From Deltaproteobacteria bacterium (GTDB lineage: Bacteria; Desulfobacterota; DSM-4660; Desulfatiglandales; HGW-15), in assembly GCA_016932235.1 (NCBI GenBank), contig JAFGDF010000242.1, positions 1-64,000 of the forward strand: a DNA stretch of 64,000 bases, in the 5' to 3' direction. Position 1 is the stretch's first letter. Each line of letters begins with the position of its first letter. This document shows, piece after piece, positions 1 through 8,908 of the stretch. The position numbers and the translations under genes are program-made. The notes under the pieces are model-generated. The model worked only from the letters and a program-made list of their open reading frames with translations, had not been told where the DNA came from and did not search any database.

Positions 1-10
1 CAAACCATCT

Positions 11-180
11 CAGTCGTCGTCAGGGCCAGATTAAGGTTGAACAACCGAGGAGGATTCCGCCCGCCTGGCATGCACCTTACGCTATTACTTTGCTACCCGG
101 GTCTTCGCCGTTAAAAGGGCGCCCCAGGCCACGGCCCTGAGGCCACATGGTGCTATTTTTATGCATTATGGAGGCCCAGA
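11..180. repeat. Dispersed ~175-nt repeat, copy A
   Basis: This stretch aligns along its length with 39402-39584. The best conserved block is 51-126, which shares CCGCCCGCC, GCATG, CACCT, TTCGCCG and TAAAA blocks at nearly constant spacing, and both copies end in CCCAGA. Neither strand carries a convincing open frame. Both copies lie in the same orientation, just upstream of a plus-strand gene (otsB here, the M14 peptidase at copy B). It may be a structured leader RNA or an inactive mobile repeat; I do not recognise a named family. The left end may extend beyond the window. Confidence 0.6.
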
Positions 181-189
181 GGGCCATGA

Positions 190-987
190 GTGTTTATAAT
201 GAAAATACTGAAACCCGGAACAGACCTTGACCTTTTCTGCAGGCAATTAAAAACTTCTCCCAATAAGCTGCTTATTCTTGACTATGATGGAACGCTTGCA
301 CCTTTCCAGATCGACCCCGGCAAAGCGAGGCCTTATCCTGGTGTTATCGAGAAACTTAATGAAATCATGGAACACCCGAATACCAATCTGGTTATAGTAA
401 GCGGGAGATGGACAAGAGACCTTCTCCCTCTTTTACGGCTGAACCGTATGCCTGAGCTATGGGGTTCCCATGGGCTTGAACGATTGAAAAAGGACGGGAA
501 TTATGAGGTTTTCAATATGGATGAGAAAGGCCTTGACGGCCTTGTTTTAGCGGATGAGTCCGTTGAGCAGATGGGGCTTTCCGGGCGTTTCGAGAAAAAG
601 CCCGGCTGCCTGGCGGTTCATTGGCGCGGCGTGAACCAGCGAAAAGCCGGTGAAATGAAAGCGCTGATTATGAAGAAATGGGCGCTTATTGCGATGTCAT
701 ACGGGCTCCTGTTAAAAGAATTTGATGGGGGCATGGAATTGCGGGTCCCGGGCCGAAATAAAGGAGACGCGGTTAAAATACTCCTGAGCGAATCCCCTCG
801 TCATACAGTCGCAGCATATCTTGGTGATGATCTTACCGATGAAGACGCCTTTAATGCGATCGATGATAAGGGAATAAGCGTCCTGGTTCGTGAAAAGCTG
901 CGTAAGACCCGTGCTGATATATGGATAAAGCCGCCGGAGGAACTGCTTGACTTCCTCTCTCTTTGGATTTCCGGAAAGAATTGGTAA
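190..987 (+). CDS. otsB: Trehalose-6-phosphate phosphatase
   Basis: HAD-superfamily phosphatase that removes phosphate from trehalose 6-phosphate in the cytoplasm. The nucleophile motif DYDGTLAPF is near residue 31, SGRW (motif II) near residue 70, and the metal-binding motif GDDLTDEDAF near residue 216. The length of 265 aa is normal for the family. The start is GTG at 190, preceded by AGAGGG at good spacing; ATG at 199 is possible. The next gene, otsA, starts 4 nt after the stop, so the two are surely cotranscribed and make trehalose as a compatible solute. Family assignment is firm; the exact sugar specificity is inferred from the otsA partner. Confidence 0.93.
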   Translation: MFIMKILKPGTDLDLFCRQLKTSPNKLLILDYDGTLAPFQIDPGKARPYPGVIEKLNEIMEHPNTNLVIVSGRWTRDLLPLLRLNRMPELWGSHGLERLKKDGNYEVFNMDEKGLDGLVLADESVEQMGLSGRFEKKPGCLAVHWRGVNQRKAGEMKALIMKKWALIAMSYGLLLKEFDGGMELRVPGRNKGDAVKILLSESPRHTVAAYLGDDLTDEDAFNAIDDKGISVLVREKLRKTRADIWIKPPEELLDFLSLWISGKNW

Positions 988-991
988 AGGA

Positions 992-2731
992 ATGAATGAT
1001 CTTCTAATTGTTTCAAACAGAGGGCCTTTTAGTTTTTCGGATGACCTGTTTAACGAGACCCGTGAAAAGCTTAAAAACAACCTGCAACCGCCAAGGCCAA
1101 GCTTCGGAGAAGGTGGACTTGTGCAGTCGATGGCAGGGCTTTTAAGGTCGAACAGGTGGAATACCACATGGATCGGGGCATCAATGGGCGATAGGGATAT
1201 CGATGTGGCCAGAGGGAATTATAGAAGCTTTTTTAAGATGCTTAAGAGGCATGGTTATGCTCCGGAGCGATTTCCACAGATCGATATCTACCCCGATTCA
1301 CGAATGCGTTTCCGCTTCAAGGACTATGATTTTCATATGCGGTTCGTATTCTTTGATACCAGCCATATGCGCAGTTATTATCGCAAATTTGCCAACGGGT
1401 TCCTCTGGCCCCTCATGCATCTTACAAGGTCGCCTCTTTTTTATAAAAAGGGAGTGGTCTTTCCGCGACCCTCTTTTACAAAGAATGATTTTGTTCAGTG
1501 TACAAGCAGCAGCGTGACTTTTGCAAACGCGATAATCGATGAAATCTGCTCGAGTCAAATGCCGGCTCGTAAAAATGAGGAGATCGTGGTCTGGAATCAG
1601 GATTATCATTTAATGCAGATTGCAGAAATACTGAAGGCTTTACTCCAAGAAGAGAACCTTCCTAAAGAGGTGAGAAAAAAAATCAGTATAGGTCACTTCA
1701 TGCACACGCCATTTTTTAATATCCATGAGATTCAAGGTCTTATAAGGAGCGACAAACGAAAAAGAGTGAAGGATCAAATCTATGACCCCTTTGCTGAAAA
1801 CATAGAAACAGTTCTGAAAAAGCTTACATGGGGCATGCTTTCAAACGATTTCGTCGGTTTTCACACAAAAGAATATTGCGATAACTACCTTGAAGCGCTT
1901 GAAGAATGGTTTCCCGTAGAAATAAAAATCGCCGGAGGATTTTATGAAATTATCTATCAGGATCATATCACGACCATTGGGCCCTTTCCTATAGGTCTGG
2001 ATGTGGAAAAGATCCTCTCCGAAGTGTCGGGGAATAAACCCCTTAAATACAGATTAGGCAGGGAATCGCTGCTAAAAAAGATGAACAAGGATAAAGAACA
2101 GGGGATGTACGTCTTCGGTGGTCTGGAAAGATGCGATTATACGAAAGGGCTCATCGAACGCCTCGGCATTTTCCAACACACTCTCAATAACCTGAAAAAT
2201 TTAAAAAAAGATGCCAGGTTATACCAGGTTACATCACCCAGCAGGTTGGGTAACCCGGATTACCAGAAACTCAAAAAGATAATTGATTACGAGATATCCT
2301 CACTGAATCGCAAACTCCGGCGTAAACGGATAATCCATCTTGATGAAGGGATTTCGGTACCTCAGAACTACCGTTTTATGAAGGAAGTTGACGTCATGCT
2401 GGTAACACCCCTTGAGGATGGAATGAATCTGGTAGCCCTGGAATATATACTATCACAAAAATACCGTGAAATCCCGCGCAGGGGAGTGCTTGTTTTAAGC
2501 CAGAGCGGAGCCGCAAGGGTTCTTAAAGAAAAGCGTTTTGGCGAGGATGACGGCATCGTTTACGTTAATCCTTTAAGGCCTAAAGATGCCGGCGATAAGT
2601 TATTCCAGGCGCTGAAGAAAGGAAGGCATATTTCAGAACGGGTTATTGAATATGTGGAGGCCGAACACAGGGTTGACAAATGGGCGGATATGAACATAAA
2701 TGCTATTTTGAACTGCAAAAAATCCGCATAA
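992..2731 (+). CDS. otsA: Trehalose-6-phosphate synthase (GT20 family)
   Basis: GT20 glycosyltransferase that joins a nucleotide-activated glucose to glucose 6-phosphate to give trehalose 6-phosphate. The protein opens with LLIVSNRGPFSF, the family's N-terminal signature, and has VVWNQDYHLM, GFHTKEYCDNY and, near the C-terminus, TPLEDGMNLVALEY, the donor-binding region. I chose ATG at 992 over the longer frame from 947, because homologues start at the SNR strand and the longer start overlaps otsB. The product is 579 aa, longer than the ~470 aa E. coli enzyme. A related GT20 activity such as glucosylglycerol-phosphate synthase cannot be fully excluded, but linkage to a phosphatase supports otsA. 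The 3' end is 8 nt from the convergent moaC. Confidence 0.88.
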   Translation: MNDLLIVSNRGPFSFSDDLFNETREKLKNNLQPPRPSFGEGGLVQSMAGLLRSNRWNTTWIGASMGDRDIDVARGNYRSFFKMLKRHGYAPERFPQIDIYPDSRMRFRFKDYDFHMRFVFFDTSHMRSYYRKFANGFLWPLMHLTRSPLFYKKGVVFPRPSFTKNDFVQCTSSSVTFANAIIDEICSSQMPARKNEEIVVWNQDYHLMQIAEILKALLQEENLPKEVRKKISIGHFMHTPFFNIHEIQGLIRSDKRKRVKDQIYDPFAENIETVLKKLTWGMLSNDFVGFHTKEYCDNYLEALEEWFPVEIKIAGGFYEIIYQDHITTIGPFPIGLDVEKILSEVSGNKPLKYRLGRESLLKKMNKDKEQGMYVFGGLERCDYTKGLIERLGIFQHTLNNLKNLKKDARLYQVTSPSRLGNPDYQKLKKIIDYEISSLNRKLRRKRIIHLDEGISVPQNYRFMKEVDVMLVTPLEDGMNLVALEYILSQKYREIPRRGVLVLSQSGAARVLKEKRFGEDDGIVYVNPLRPKDAGDKLFQALKKGRHISERVIEYVEAEHRVDKWADMNINAILNCKKSA

Positions 2732-2738
2732 AGCCCGT

Positions 2739-3170
2739 CTATTCTTTCTTCTTTTCTATTACTTTAATATCACTGATCCTTGTTGCAGGATACTGCCCTG
2801 ATTTATCTTTTTCAAGGTACTTCACCATGTCCCATATGGTGTTCAACGCTACCGAGACTCCAAGGAGCGCTTCCATCTCTACGCCTGTCCTTGCCTGGGC
2901 GCGTACGAAACAGCGTGCCTCCAAATAGTCTTCCTGTATAAGGAAATCCAGCTGAACCATATCAAGAGGTATCTGGTGACAATGGGGAATAAGAAGATGC
3001 GTCTGCTTCGCTGCGTTCATGCCGGCCACTTCGGCCACAGGCAGGGGGTTTCCTTTTCTGATGTGTCCTTCCTTGATGGCCTTAATTGTCTCGCCGGATA
3101 AAAATATTTTGCCTGATGTTTCCGCGCTCCTGCGGATAACGGGTTTTTCAGTGACATCTATCATACCCAT
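2739..3170 (-). CDS. moaC: Cyclic pyranopterin monophosphate synthase
   Basis: MoaC converts the MoaA product to cyclic pyranopterin monophosphate, an early step of molybdenum cofactor synthesis. Diagnostic motifs are AGMNAAKQTHLLIPHCHQIP (residues ~47-66, with the active-site His/Cys/His segment) and GVEMEALLGVSVALNTIWDM (~96-115). The 143-aa length is a little short of the ~160 aa usual for the family. It is transcribed towards otsA and is separated from the MoaE-like gene at 3470 by about 300 nt, so the two molybdopterin genes are neighbours but not clearly one operon. Confidence 0.93.
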   Translation of the reverse strand: MGMIDVTEKPVIRRSAETSGKIFLSGETIKAIKEGHIRKGNPLPVAEVAGMNAAKQTHLLIPHCHQIPLDMVQLDFLIQEDYLEARCFVRAQARTGVEMEALLGVSVALNTIWDMVKYLEKDKSGQYPATRISDIKVIEKKKE

Positions 3171-3438
3171 AATATCCCTACCCTTTCGGAATAATGATTT
3201 TTAGAATCTAGTTCGCTTCGCCCACAATCGGAATAATGGAACAGTTGAATAATGGAATATCGGGTCGCCAACTATATCCCGGCATAAATATGGTGACGCT
3301 CAGTGAACTCTGCGAAATCCCTTCCCGCATCCCTTTGAAAAAGGGAGAAGAACCATATTTTTCCCCTTCGTTACCGGCTGCGATGAATAGGATCAGAAAT
3401 AAATATTACCAAAAACAAATGAAAATCCAAATCTTGCC

Positions 3439-3471
3439 AGGAGACTGTCGGATAAAGTCCGACAGTCTCCT
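3439..3471. repeat. Perfect 14-bp inverted repeat at a stop codon (copy 1)
   Basis: The arm AGGAGACTGTCGGA (3439-3452) and its exact complement (3458-3471) enclose the loop TAAAG. The right arm overlaps the TAG stop of the minus-strand MoaE-like gene. Related elements lie at 21149-21187 and 32298-32330, each at the 3' end of a minus-strand gene. On the minus strand the hairpin is followed by a T-rich stretch, so it could end transcription. Sequence outside the hairpin is shared with copy 3 (AAATCTT block), which suggests a dispersed element. The rest of 3171-3438 shows no gene that I believe. Confidence 0.75.
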
Positions 3472-3826
3472 AGACGAAGAACTCTTTTTTCCTGCTCCCG
3501 TCCTTTTTAATACGCTCAACGGTCTTAGAGAGAGCAGGAAAGACATTGTCCCTCACATCGCCGCCAATTGCAACAAACATAATAATATCACCGATTTTCA
3601 AGGCTCCTTCATTAAATTCAGCTATCACATCAACTATACCTGGTAATGATTTGGTTTCATTGATAATATCGTTAAGAATCTCGTGATTACAAACCACTTC
3701 AATACCGGATACCTCACGCCCGTTTCGGGAATTTCCCCTCACAATTCCAAGATGGGTCGCAATCATGCCGATCCTTTCGGATTCAGGGTGATTTCTTATT
3801 TTCGCGATTATCCTGTTTATATCCAT
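3470..3826 (-). CDS. moaE: MoaE-like molybdopterin synthase catalytic subunit
   Basis: A 118-aa protein resembling MoaE, which with MoaD inserts the dithiolene sulfurs into precursor Z. The visible family pattern is GIVRGNSRNGREV near residue 28, the glycine-rich KIGDIIMFVAI strand near residue 79, and a C-terminal lysine pair in SRKKEFF corresponding to the active-site KRE/KKE region. The usual HR motif of the catalytic loop is not evident, and the N-terminal and C-terminal extensions are shortened, so this is a divergent form. ATG at 3826 has GGAGC upstream and shares one base with the hemA stop (TGATG), indicating translational coupling. It is the last gene of a haem-biosynthesis operon, an unexpected place. 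Confidence 0.72.
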   Translation of the reverse strand: MDINRIIAKIRNHPESERIGMIATHLGIVRGNSRNGREVSGIEVVCNHEILNDIINETKSLPGIVDVIAEFNEGALKIGDIIMFVAIGGDVRDNVFPALSKTVERIKKDGSRKKEFFV

Positions 3827-5121
3827 CAACTGCTCCTTTCTTTATTGTCATCCTGATCAAGTTCAAACAGTTTGCGGGTTGCGTCAAGGAAGGTATCCCT
3901 AGATGATCTGCCAGCCTTCCTCTTCAAGGTAAGAATAGGGTCATTGATAATCTTGTTTGCAAGGGATAATGTCAGATTCTCCAGAGCCTGAACCTGAGAA
4001 GGACTAAGATCGCCCAGACCGTGCATGCTTTTTGAGATCTCAGCCTTTCTGATACCTTCAACCTTTTCCTTCAGTGACTTTATTGTGGGGACCACGTCAA
4101 GGGTTTTCATCCATTTTTCAAATTTGAGAACCTCTTCCGTTATAATCCGCTCTGCTCTCACAGCCTCCCTCTGACGCTGGACGGCGTTTTCTTCCACAAC
4201 ACCCTTAAGATCATCTATGTCATACACGTAGACATTTCCTAGTCCGTTCACTCTTGGTTCCACATCTCTCGGGACAGCGATATCAACGAAAAACAATGGC
4301 CGGCTGCGTCTCTTACGTAAGTATTTTTTTACCTCATCATGTGTTATCACATAACCCGGAGCTCCTGTGGAGGCTATGATAATATCAGCGGTTACAAGCT
4401 GCTCATTAATCTCATCAAACAGAATTGCCTTGCCATTGAAGCGTTCTGCAAGGTTTACCGCCCGATCAAAACTCCGATTCGCCACAACAAGATTTTTTAT
4501 GCCATGGGCCATGAGATGTTGGGCGGCAAGCTCAGCCATCTCCCCAGCGCCTACGAGAAGTATCGTCTTGTTCTCAAGATCGTAAAATATCTTTTTTGCC
4601 AGCTCCACAGCCGCGTAACTTACAGATACCGCGGCTTCCGATATCCCTGTTTCAGTCCTGATCCTCTTCGCTACATGAAACGCCTTATGCATCAGCCGGT
4701 TGATAATGACACCCGATGTCTTCTCTTTAATCGCGGCCAGAGAATAGGCGTCCTTGATCTGTCCCAGTATCTGCGGTTCACCAATTATCATGGAGTCCAG
4801 GCTGGAGGCCACCCTGAATACATGTCTTACTGCTTCAGCGTCCCCAAAAACATACAGATTCGGCAAAAATTTCTCTTCGGGCATATCTCCCAGTCTCGCC
4901 AGCATAGATATTACTGCCGCCCCGGCCCGATCAGGATCGTCGGTAGTGTATAACGCTTCCACCCTGTTGCAGGTTGAAAGAAAAAGTCCTTCCCTGATGT
5001 ATTCAGATTCCCTCATGAACGCCAACGCTCTATCGCAGTTGGATGGTTCTCGCGCGATGCATTCTCTCATTTCTACGGGAGCTGTTTCGTGGTTCATTCC
5101 AATGGTTACAATCTTTATCAT
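3826..5121 (-). CDS. hemA: Glutamyl-tRNA reductase
   Basis: HemA reduces glutamyl-tRNA to glutamate-1-semialdehyde, the first committed step of C5 tetrapyrrole synthesis. The catalytic-cysteine segment FLSTCNRVEALY is near residue 47, the conserved SLDSMIIGEPQILGQIKDAY near residue 106, the NADPH-binding LLVGAGEMAELAAQHL near residue 188, and a C-terminal dimerisation helix follows. The 431-aa length is typical. It starts 5 nt after the ccsA-like gene and overlaps the next gene by one base. The order precorrin-2 dehydrogenase, ccsA/hemX, hemA is a known arrangement in delta-type bacteria. Confidence 0.96.
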   Translation of the reverse strand: MIKIVTIGMNHETAPVEMRECIAREPSNCDRALAFMRESEYIREGLFLSTCNRVEALYTTDDPDRAGAAVISMLARLGDMPEEKFLPNLYVFGDAEAVRHVFRVASSLDSMIIGEPQILGQIKDAYSLAAIKEKTSGVIINRLMHKAFHVAKRIRTETGISEAAVSVSYAAVELAKKIFYDLENKTILLVGAGEMAELAAQHLMAHGIKNLVVANRSFDRAVNLAERFNGKAILFDEINEQLVTADIIIASTGAPGYVITHDEVKKYLRKRRSRPLFFVDIAVPRDVEPRVNGLGNVYVYDIDDLKGVVEENAVQRQREAVRAERIITEEVLKFEKWMKTLDVVPTIKSLKEKVEGIRKAEISKSMHGLGDLSPSQVQALENLTLSLANKIINDPILTLKRKAGRSSRDTFLDATRKLFELDQDDNKERSS

Positions 5122-5126
5122 GTTTC

Positions 5127-5957
5127 TTACTGGCTCTTCAGGCTTTCAAAGCTGTGGTAATCGCTTAGCCATAAGCTTCCTCCTAGAAATGTAAATATCA
5201 GTATCAGGAAACAGGCTATGGAAACAACAGCCGCCCTGCGTCCCCTCCACCCTACGGCAAGTCTTTCATGAAGCAGGACAGCGTAAGCTATCCAGGTAAT
5301 AAGGGACCACACCTCTTTCGGATCCCATCTCCAGTAGCTGCCAAGCACGGATTGAGCATAGAAAGCGCCTGTAATCATTCCAAAGGTCATAAAAGGAAAG
5401 CCCCATTTCAGTGAATAGGCATTTATTGAATCAAGTGTCTCCAGCGACGGCAGTCTTGTATATAGTGAACCCCTTTTCTTAATCTTTATGTGCCTCTCCT
5501 GGAGCAGATACATCACAGCGGCCATAAAGGCGATGGTGAACATCCCGTCCCCTATGAAAATGCTGATCACATGGACGGGCAGCCAAATATTTTTTAACAT
5601 TGGTCTTGCTGAGACATCCATTCCCGGGATGGAAAGGGACACAATAAGCAGAACCGCAGTCAATGGGATGATGAAAGACCCCAGCACCATCAACCGGAAT
5701 CTCCATTGGAGAATCAGGTATAACCCTATGATTACCCACGCAAAGAACGAAAGAGATGATTTAAGACTGAGGGCGGGCACGATTCCGAGTCTGTAATATT
5801 GCATGCAAAGCGAGGCGGAAAGGAACACAAAACCGGTTACTAAAATCCTGGTGGACCATGTGTATGCGATCTTTCTCTGTCTGATGATGTATATAAGAGA
5901 TCCGCCCGTGGCAAGGAGAATAAAGAAGAGCGATATTCCAAAAGAAAGCTTTTCCAT
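5127..5957 (-). CDS. CcsA/HemX-type cytochrome c assembly membrane protein
   Basis: Integral membrane protein of 276 aa with about eight hydrophobic segments. The family hallmark is the tryptophan-rich motif YWRWDPKEVWSLITW near residue 210, with conserved histidines such as HVISIF near 128 and HERLAV near 234, features of CcsA/CcmC/ResC haem-handling proteins. In Bacillus the similar HemX lies next to hemA and influences HemA level, and this gene sits directly upstream of hemA. It could be a cytochrome c biogenesis haem exporter or a HemX-like regulator; the sequence cannot decide between them. Confidence 0.85.
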   Translation of the reverse strand: MEKLSFGISLFFILLATGGSLIYIIRQRKIAYTWSTRILVTGFVFLSASLCMQYYRLGIVPALSLKSSLSFFAWVIIGLYLILQWRFRLMVLGSFIIPLTAVLLIVSLSIPGMDVSARPMLKNIWLPVHVISIFIGDGMFTIAFMAAVMYLLQERHIKIKKRGSLYTRLPSLETLDSINAYSLKWGFPFMTFGMITGAFYAQSVLGSYWRWDPKEVWSLITWIAYAVLLHERLAVGWRGRRAAVVSIACFLILIFTFLGGSLWLSDYHSFESLKSQ

Positions 5958-5963
5958 TTTAAA

Positions 5964-6632
5964 CTAGACCTCTAAATAATCTTTAATATCATCGCATCTG
6001 ACAGTGTGGCCGAGCAGACTGCTTAGAATTGAAGCGACCCTTTCCCAGTCTTCATCCTTTACCGCGTCGAGTACGGATGAATTTACAATCTCATTGAAAA
6101 TCCTGCTTTTATCATCAGTTGAGGCGGACATCTCAAGGATCTTGTCACGAAGCTTTCCCATGATGACAAGAAACGTCTCATAGTGGGATCCAAACTGTTT
6201 GTCAAGATCCTCACGCAGTTTTTTGGCGAGGGCGGGACTTTTACCGGATGTTGAAACAGCTATCTGGAGATCACCTTTTCTGACGATTGATGGGACTATA
6301 AAACTGCAATCCGCCGGCTGATCCACCACATTTACCATTATTCCAGCCTTCTTTGCCGAGTTTCCTATCCTGCTGTTCAGGATCTGATTGTCGGTTGCGG
6401 CCACTATAAATACCGCGCCGGTCATCGATTCCTCAGTGAATTCATTCCCGACAAGCTTGATCCTTCCCTCCTTCACGTATCTGTCCAGCCTGGGGGTCAA
6501 CTCTTCGGAGATAACATGGACAGATGCGCCATATTGGAGGAATGTTTCTACTTTTCTTTGTGCAACCTTTCCGCCTCCGACAACAAGGACCTTCTTCTGG
6601 TTAAGATCAACAAAGATGGGGTAATAAGACAT
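5964..6632 (-). CDS. Precorrin-2 dehydrogenase / sirohydrochlorin ferrochelatase (Met8/CysG-N type)
   Basis: The 222-aa protein matches the N-terminal half of CysG and yeast Met8. It begins with YYPIFVDLNQKKVLVVGGGK, a Rossmann NAD site (GGGKVAQRK), and has the Met8 segment CSFIVPSIVRKGDLQIAVST near residue 110 with the SGKSPALAKKLRE signature after it. It oxidises precorrin-2 to sirohydrochlorin and may also insert iron to give siroheme, which dissimilatory sulfite reductase needs. In organisms of this group the route can continue to haem. First gene of the four-gene minus-strand operon, with GGAGA before its ATG. Confidence 0.92.
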   Translation of the reverse strand: MSYYPIFVDLNQKKVLVVGGGKVAQRKVETFLQYGASVHVISEELTPRLDRYVKEGRIKLVGNEFTEESMTGAVFIVAATDNQILNSRIGNSAKKAGIMVNVVDQPADCSFIVPSIVRKGDLQIAVSTSGKSPALAKKLREDLDKQFGSHYETFLVIMGKLRDKILEMSASTDDKSRIFNEIVNSSVLDAVKDEDWERVASILSSLLGHTVRCDDIKDYLEV

Positions 6633-6722
6633 TCAATGTCTCCATTTTAGCTTTAAGGTTCTTCTCCAATTTAGCTGAAGAAATCAGTCATAAATATACA
6701 CCAGGCTTGTATTTAGCCTGAT

Positions 6723-7883
6723 CTAAATATATTGATCGGCCATCTCGCATAACAATCGTTCAAATCCCATGTCGCCCTTTTCTTTGATCACGGTATTTAT
6801 CGCCGCTTCAAGCTGTTTTCTTAATTCTGGATTACTATCGATATCGTCCACAGATCTGAACACCCCGCTCCTTCTCCCCGCCCTATAGACAAGTTTATCA
6901 AGCTCCGGGAGATCCTTGTATTTTTTTATAACTTGCAGCATCTTATCCTTGTCTTCAGAAAACTTACCGCCCACTTCCTCCAAAAGGTTCATGATATGAT
7001 CGCTGGTTATCCTGCTCGTGATTCCGTCCAGTTTCTCTATGAACAGTTCAATCTCATTCACGATCATATCATCGGTCTGGATCGTGAATTCACCCTGTCT
7101 TACTTTTTCCGCAAGAGGCACCCTGTATGGTATCCTGAGGCTTCGAAGTCTAATAAAATGGGGATTTATCCTGTTAAGGGTTTCAGCGGTTGCCTGGGCG
7201 TGTTCTCGCCACATCTCCTGACCTCCGAGACCCGGCATCACATACTCGGAAAGCTCAATGCCTGCCCCGATAACATTTCGTCCTGCCTGTATGTGCTGCT
7301 CGGAAGTTACTCCTTTTTTTACCATTTTCAAAACAGGATCATATCCGCTCTCAAGTCCGACGTGTATTCTGTCAAGCCCGGCTTCCTTCAATCTTTTAAG
7401 CGAGTCAACCGGCTTTCTGATAATGGTCCTGGACCTTGAATAGGTTGTAACCCTCTTTACTTCAGGAAATTTTTCCCTTAAATAATCAAGCACTTCGATC
7501 AGATCGTCAGTCTTCATCAGGAGGTTGTCCGCGTCCTGTAAAAAACAGGCCCCGGTGTCATGATACAGCCATGCCGCCATATTTTTATAGCTGAGGCCGT
7601 ATTTTCCGCTGTTGAAAACATAGTTGATTACCTGTGCATTAATATCCCCGTAAAAACCCAGATTCCTGGATAATTTTACAATTTCTTCCCGTATATACCG
7701 AGCGGTCTGGATATCCTTTTTTATCTCTTCAACTGACCTCAGGGAAAATTTTTTTCCCTTATAGATGGGGCAGAAAAGGCACTGATTCCATGGGCAATTT
7801 CGAGTTACCCGCAAAAGAAAGCTGGAAGCTTCATTTGGAGGCCTGATAGGGCCTTGTTCAAAACGCAAAGATCTTGTTTCCAT
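6723..7883 (-). CDS. Radical SAM protein with a CX4CX2C cluster motif
   Basis: The sequence RNCPWNQCLFCPIYKGKKF (residues ~30-48) gives a CX4CX2C cysteine set rather than the usual CX3CX2C, as in Elp3-like and some tagless radical SAM families. A later segment, AGLDRIHVGLESGYDPVLK (~180), is typical of the HemN/Elp3-like barrel. I chose ATG at 7883, giving 386 aa, because AGAAGGG precedes it at proper spacing and homology starts soon after; the open frame extends upstream to 7937. Substrate unknown. It stands alone, divergent from a methyltransferase at 8088. Confidence 0.82.
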   Translation of the reverse strand: METRSLRFEQGPIRPPNEASSFLLRVTRNCPWNQCLFCPIYKGKKFSLRSVEEIKKDIQTARYIREEIVKLSRNLGFYGDINAQVINYVFNSGKYGLSYKNMAAWLYHDTGACFLQDADNLLMKTDDLIEVLDYLREKFPEVKRVTTYSRSRTIIRKPVDSLKRLKEAGLDRIHVGLESGYDPVLKMVKKGVTSEQHIQAGRNVIGAGIELSEYVMPGLGGQEMWREHAQATAETLNRINPHFIRLRSLRIPYRVPLAEKVRQGEFTIQTDDMIVNEIELFIEKLDGITSRITSDHIMNLLEEVGGKFSEDKDKMLQVIKKYKDLPELDKLVYRAGRRSGVFRSVDDIDSNPELRKQLEAAINTVIKEKGDMGFERLLCEMADQYI

Positions 7884-8087
7884 AAAAACCCTTCTATTTC
7901 TGCGAGTCATATATCTTGTGTGAAGCCTTGCACACAAAGTGTCCTTCTTTTAAGGTCACGGGGCTTATCTATATGACATAATCTTTATCATATCAAATAA
8001 TCATTGACTATTCGATATTTAATGGATACAGGAATTTTCTGAAATCTGTTAAAAATCTTTCAGTGTTCGCATAAAGAAATCATCCCA

Positions 8088-8906
8088 ATGAATAACTTTG
8101 ATACATATATAATGGAGAATATCGAAGAGGCGATCCGGCTTGACATCAAGACAGACCCGGAAGCAGTTGTGCGGCAGGCCATATTCTGTGGCATTGTTCC
8201 AGGTTTGAGGGTCCTTGACGCAGGGTGCGGGTCGGGAAAAGTAACATCGATCCTCCATGGAATGCTCCAGCCGTGCGGTGAAATAACGGGGATAGATTAC
8301 TCGGCGTCCAGGATATCTTACGCGAAAGAACATTTTGGAAATAAATCAGGGATCGAATTTCATGTCCACGATCTGATGAGCCCTCCCGCAGCACTGGGAG
8401 ATTTTGATATGATCTGGGTAAGATTTTTTCTGGAGTATTTCCGAAAGGAAGGTTTTGACATCGTGAAAAACCTGTCGTCTGTTCTGAAACCTGGTGGTTG
8501 CATGTGTCTTATTGATCTCGATTACAATTGTCTTAACCACTACGAACTGCCCTCCAGGATTGAAAAACAATTAATCAAAATTATCACAAGGCTCGAGAAA
8601 AAGCACAACTTCGACCCCTACGCGGGAAGAAAGCTTTATTCATTCCTTTACGATCTTGGATATAAGGATATAAAGATTGACCTGATGGCCCACCATCTTT
8701 TATATGGTGAAATAAACGAAGAAGTGTTGTTCAACTGGTCTAAGAAAGTGGAGATAGCCTCAAAAAAAACACAGGATCTTTTTTATGATTACCCTGGCGG
8801 GTCTGAGGGATTCTTCATGGATTATAAAAATTTTTTCCTCGACCCGAGGAGTTTTACCTACACGCCGGTTATTATATGCAAAGGATCGAAACCTTTGGCT
8901 TTATGA
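8088..8906 (+). CDS. Class I SAM-dependent methyltransferase
   Basis: Rossmann-fold methyltransferase of 272 aa. The SAM-binding motif I, LRVLDAGCGSGKVTSIL, is near residue 40; the acidic end of strand beta2, EITGIDYSASRI, near 63; and the post-motif LSSVLKPGGCMCLIDLDY near 129. The substrate cannot be told from the sequence. There is no clear ribosome-binding site before ATG 8088. The 3' end faces the adenylate cyclase gene with a 2-nt gap. The 150-nt AT-rich spacer between it and the radical SAM gene probably carries divergent promoters. Confidence 0.85.
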   Translation: MNNFDTYIMENIEEAIRLDIKTDPEAVVRQAIFCGIVPGLRVLDAGCGSGKVTSILHGMLQPCGEITGIDYSASRISYAKEHFGNKSGIEFHVHDLMSPPAALGDFDMIWVRFFLEYFRKEGFDIVKNLSSVLKPGGCMCLIDLDYNCLNHYELPSRIEKQLIKIITRLEKKHNFDPYAGRKLYSFLYDLGYKDIKIDLMAHHLLYGEINEEVLFNWSKKVEIASKKTQDLFYDYPGGSEGFFMDYKNFFLDPRSFTYTPVIICKGSKPLAL

Positions 8907-8908
8907 GA

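Noticed and set aside
3236..3646. 136-codon plus-strand frame
   Set aside because: It overlaps the MoaE-like gene and runs through the inverted repeat; its translation has no recognisable content.
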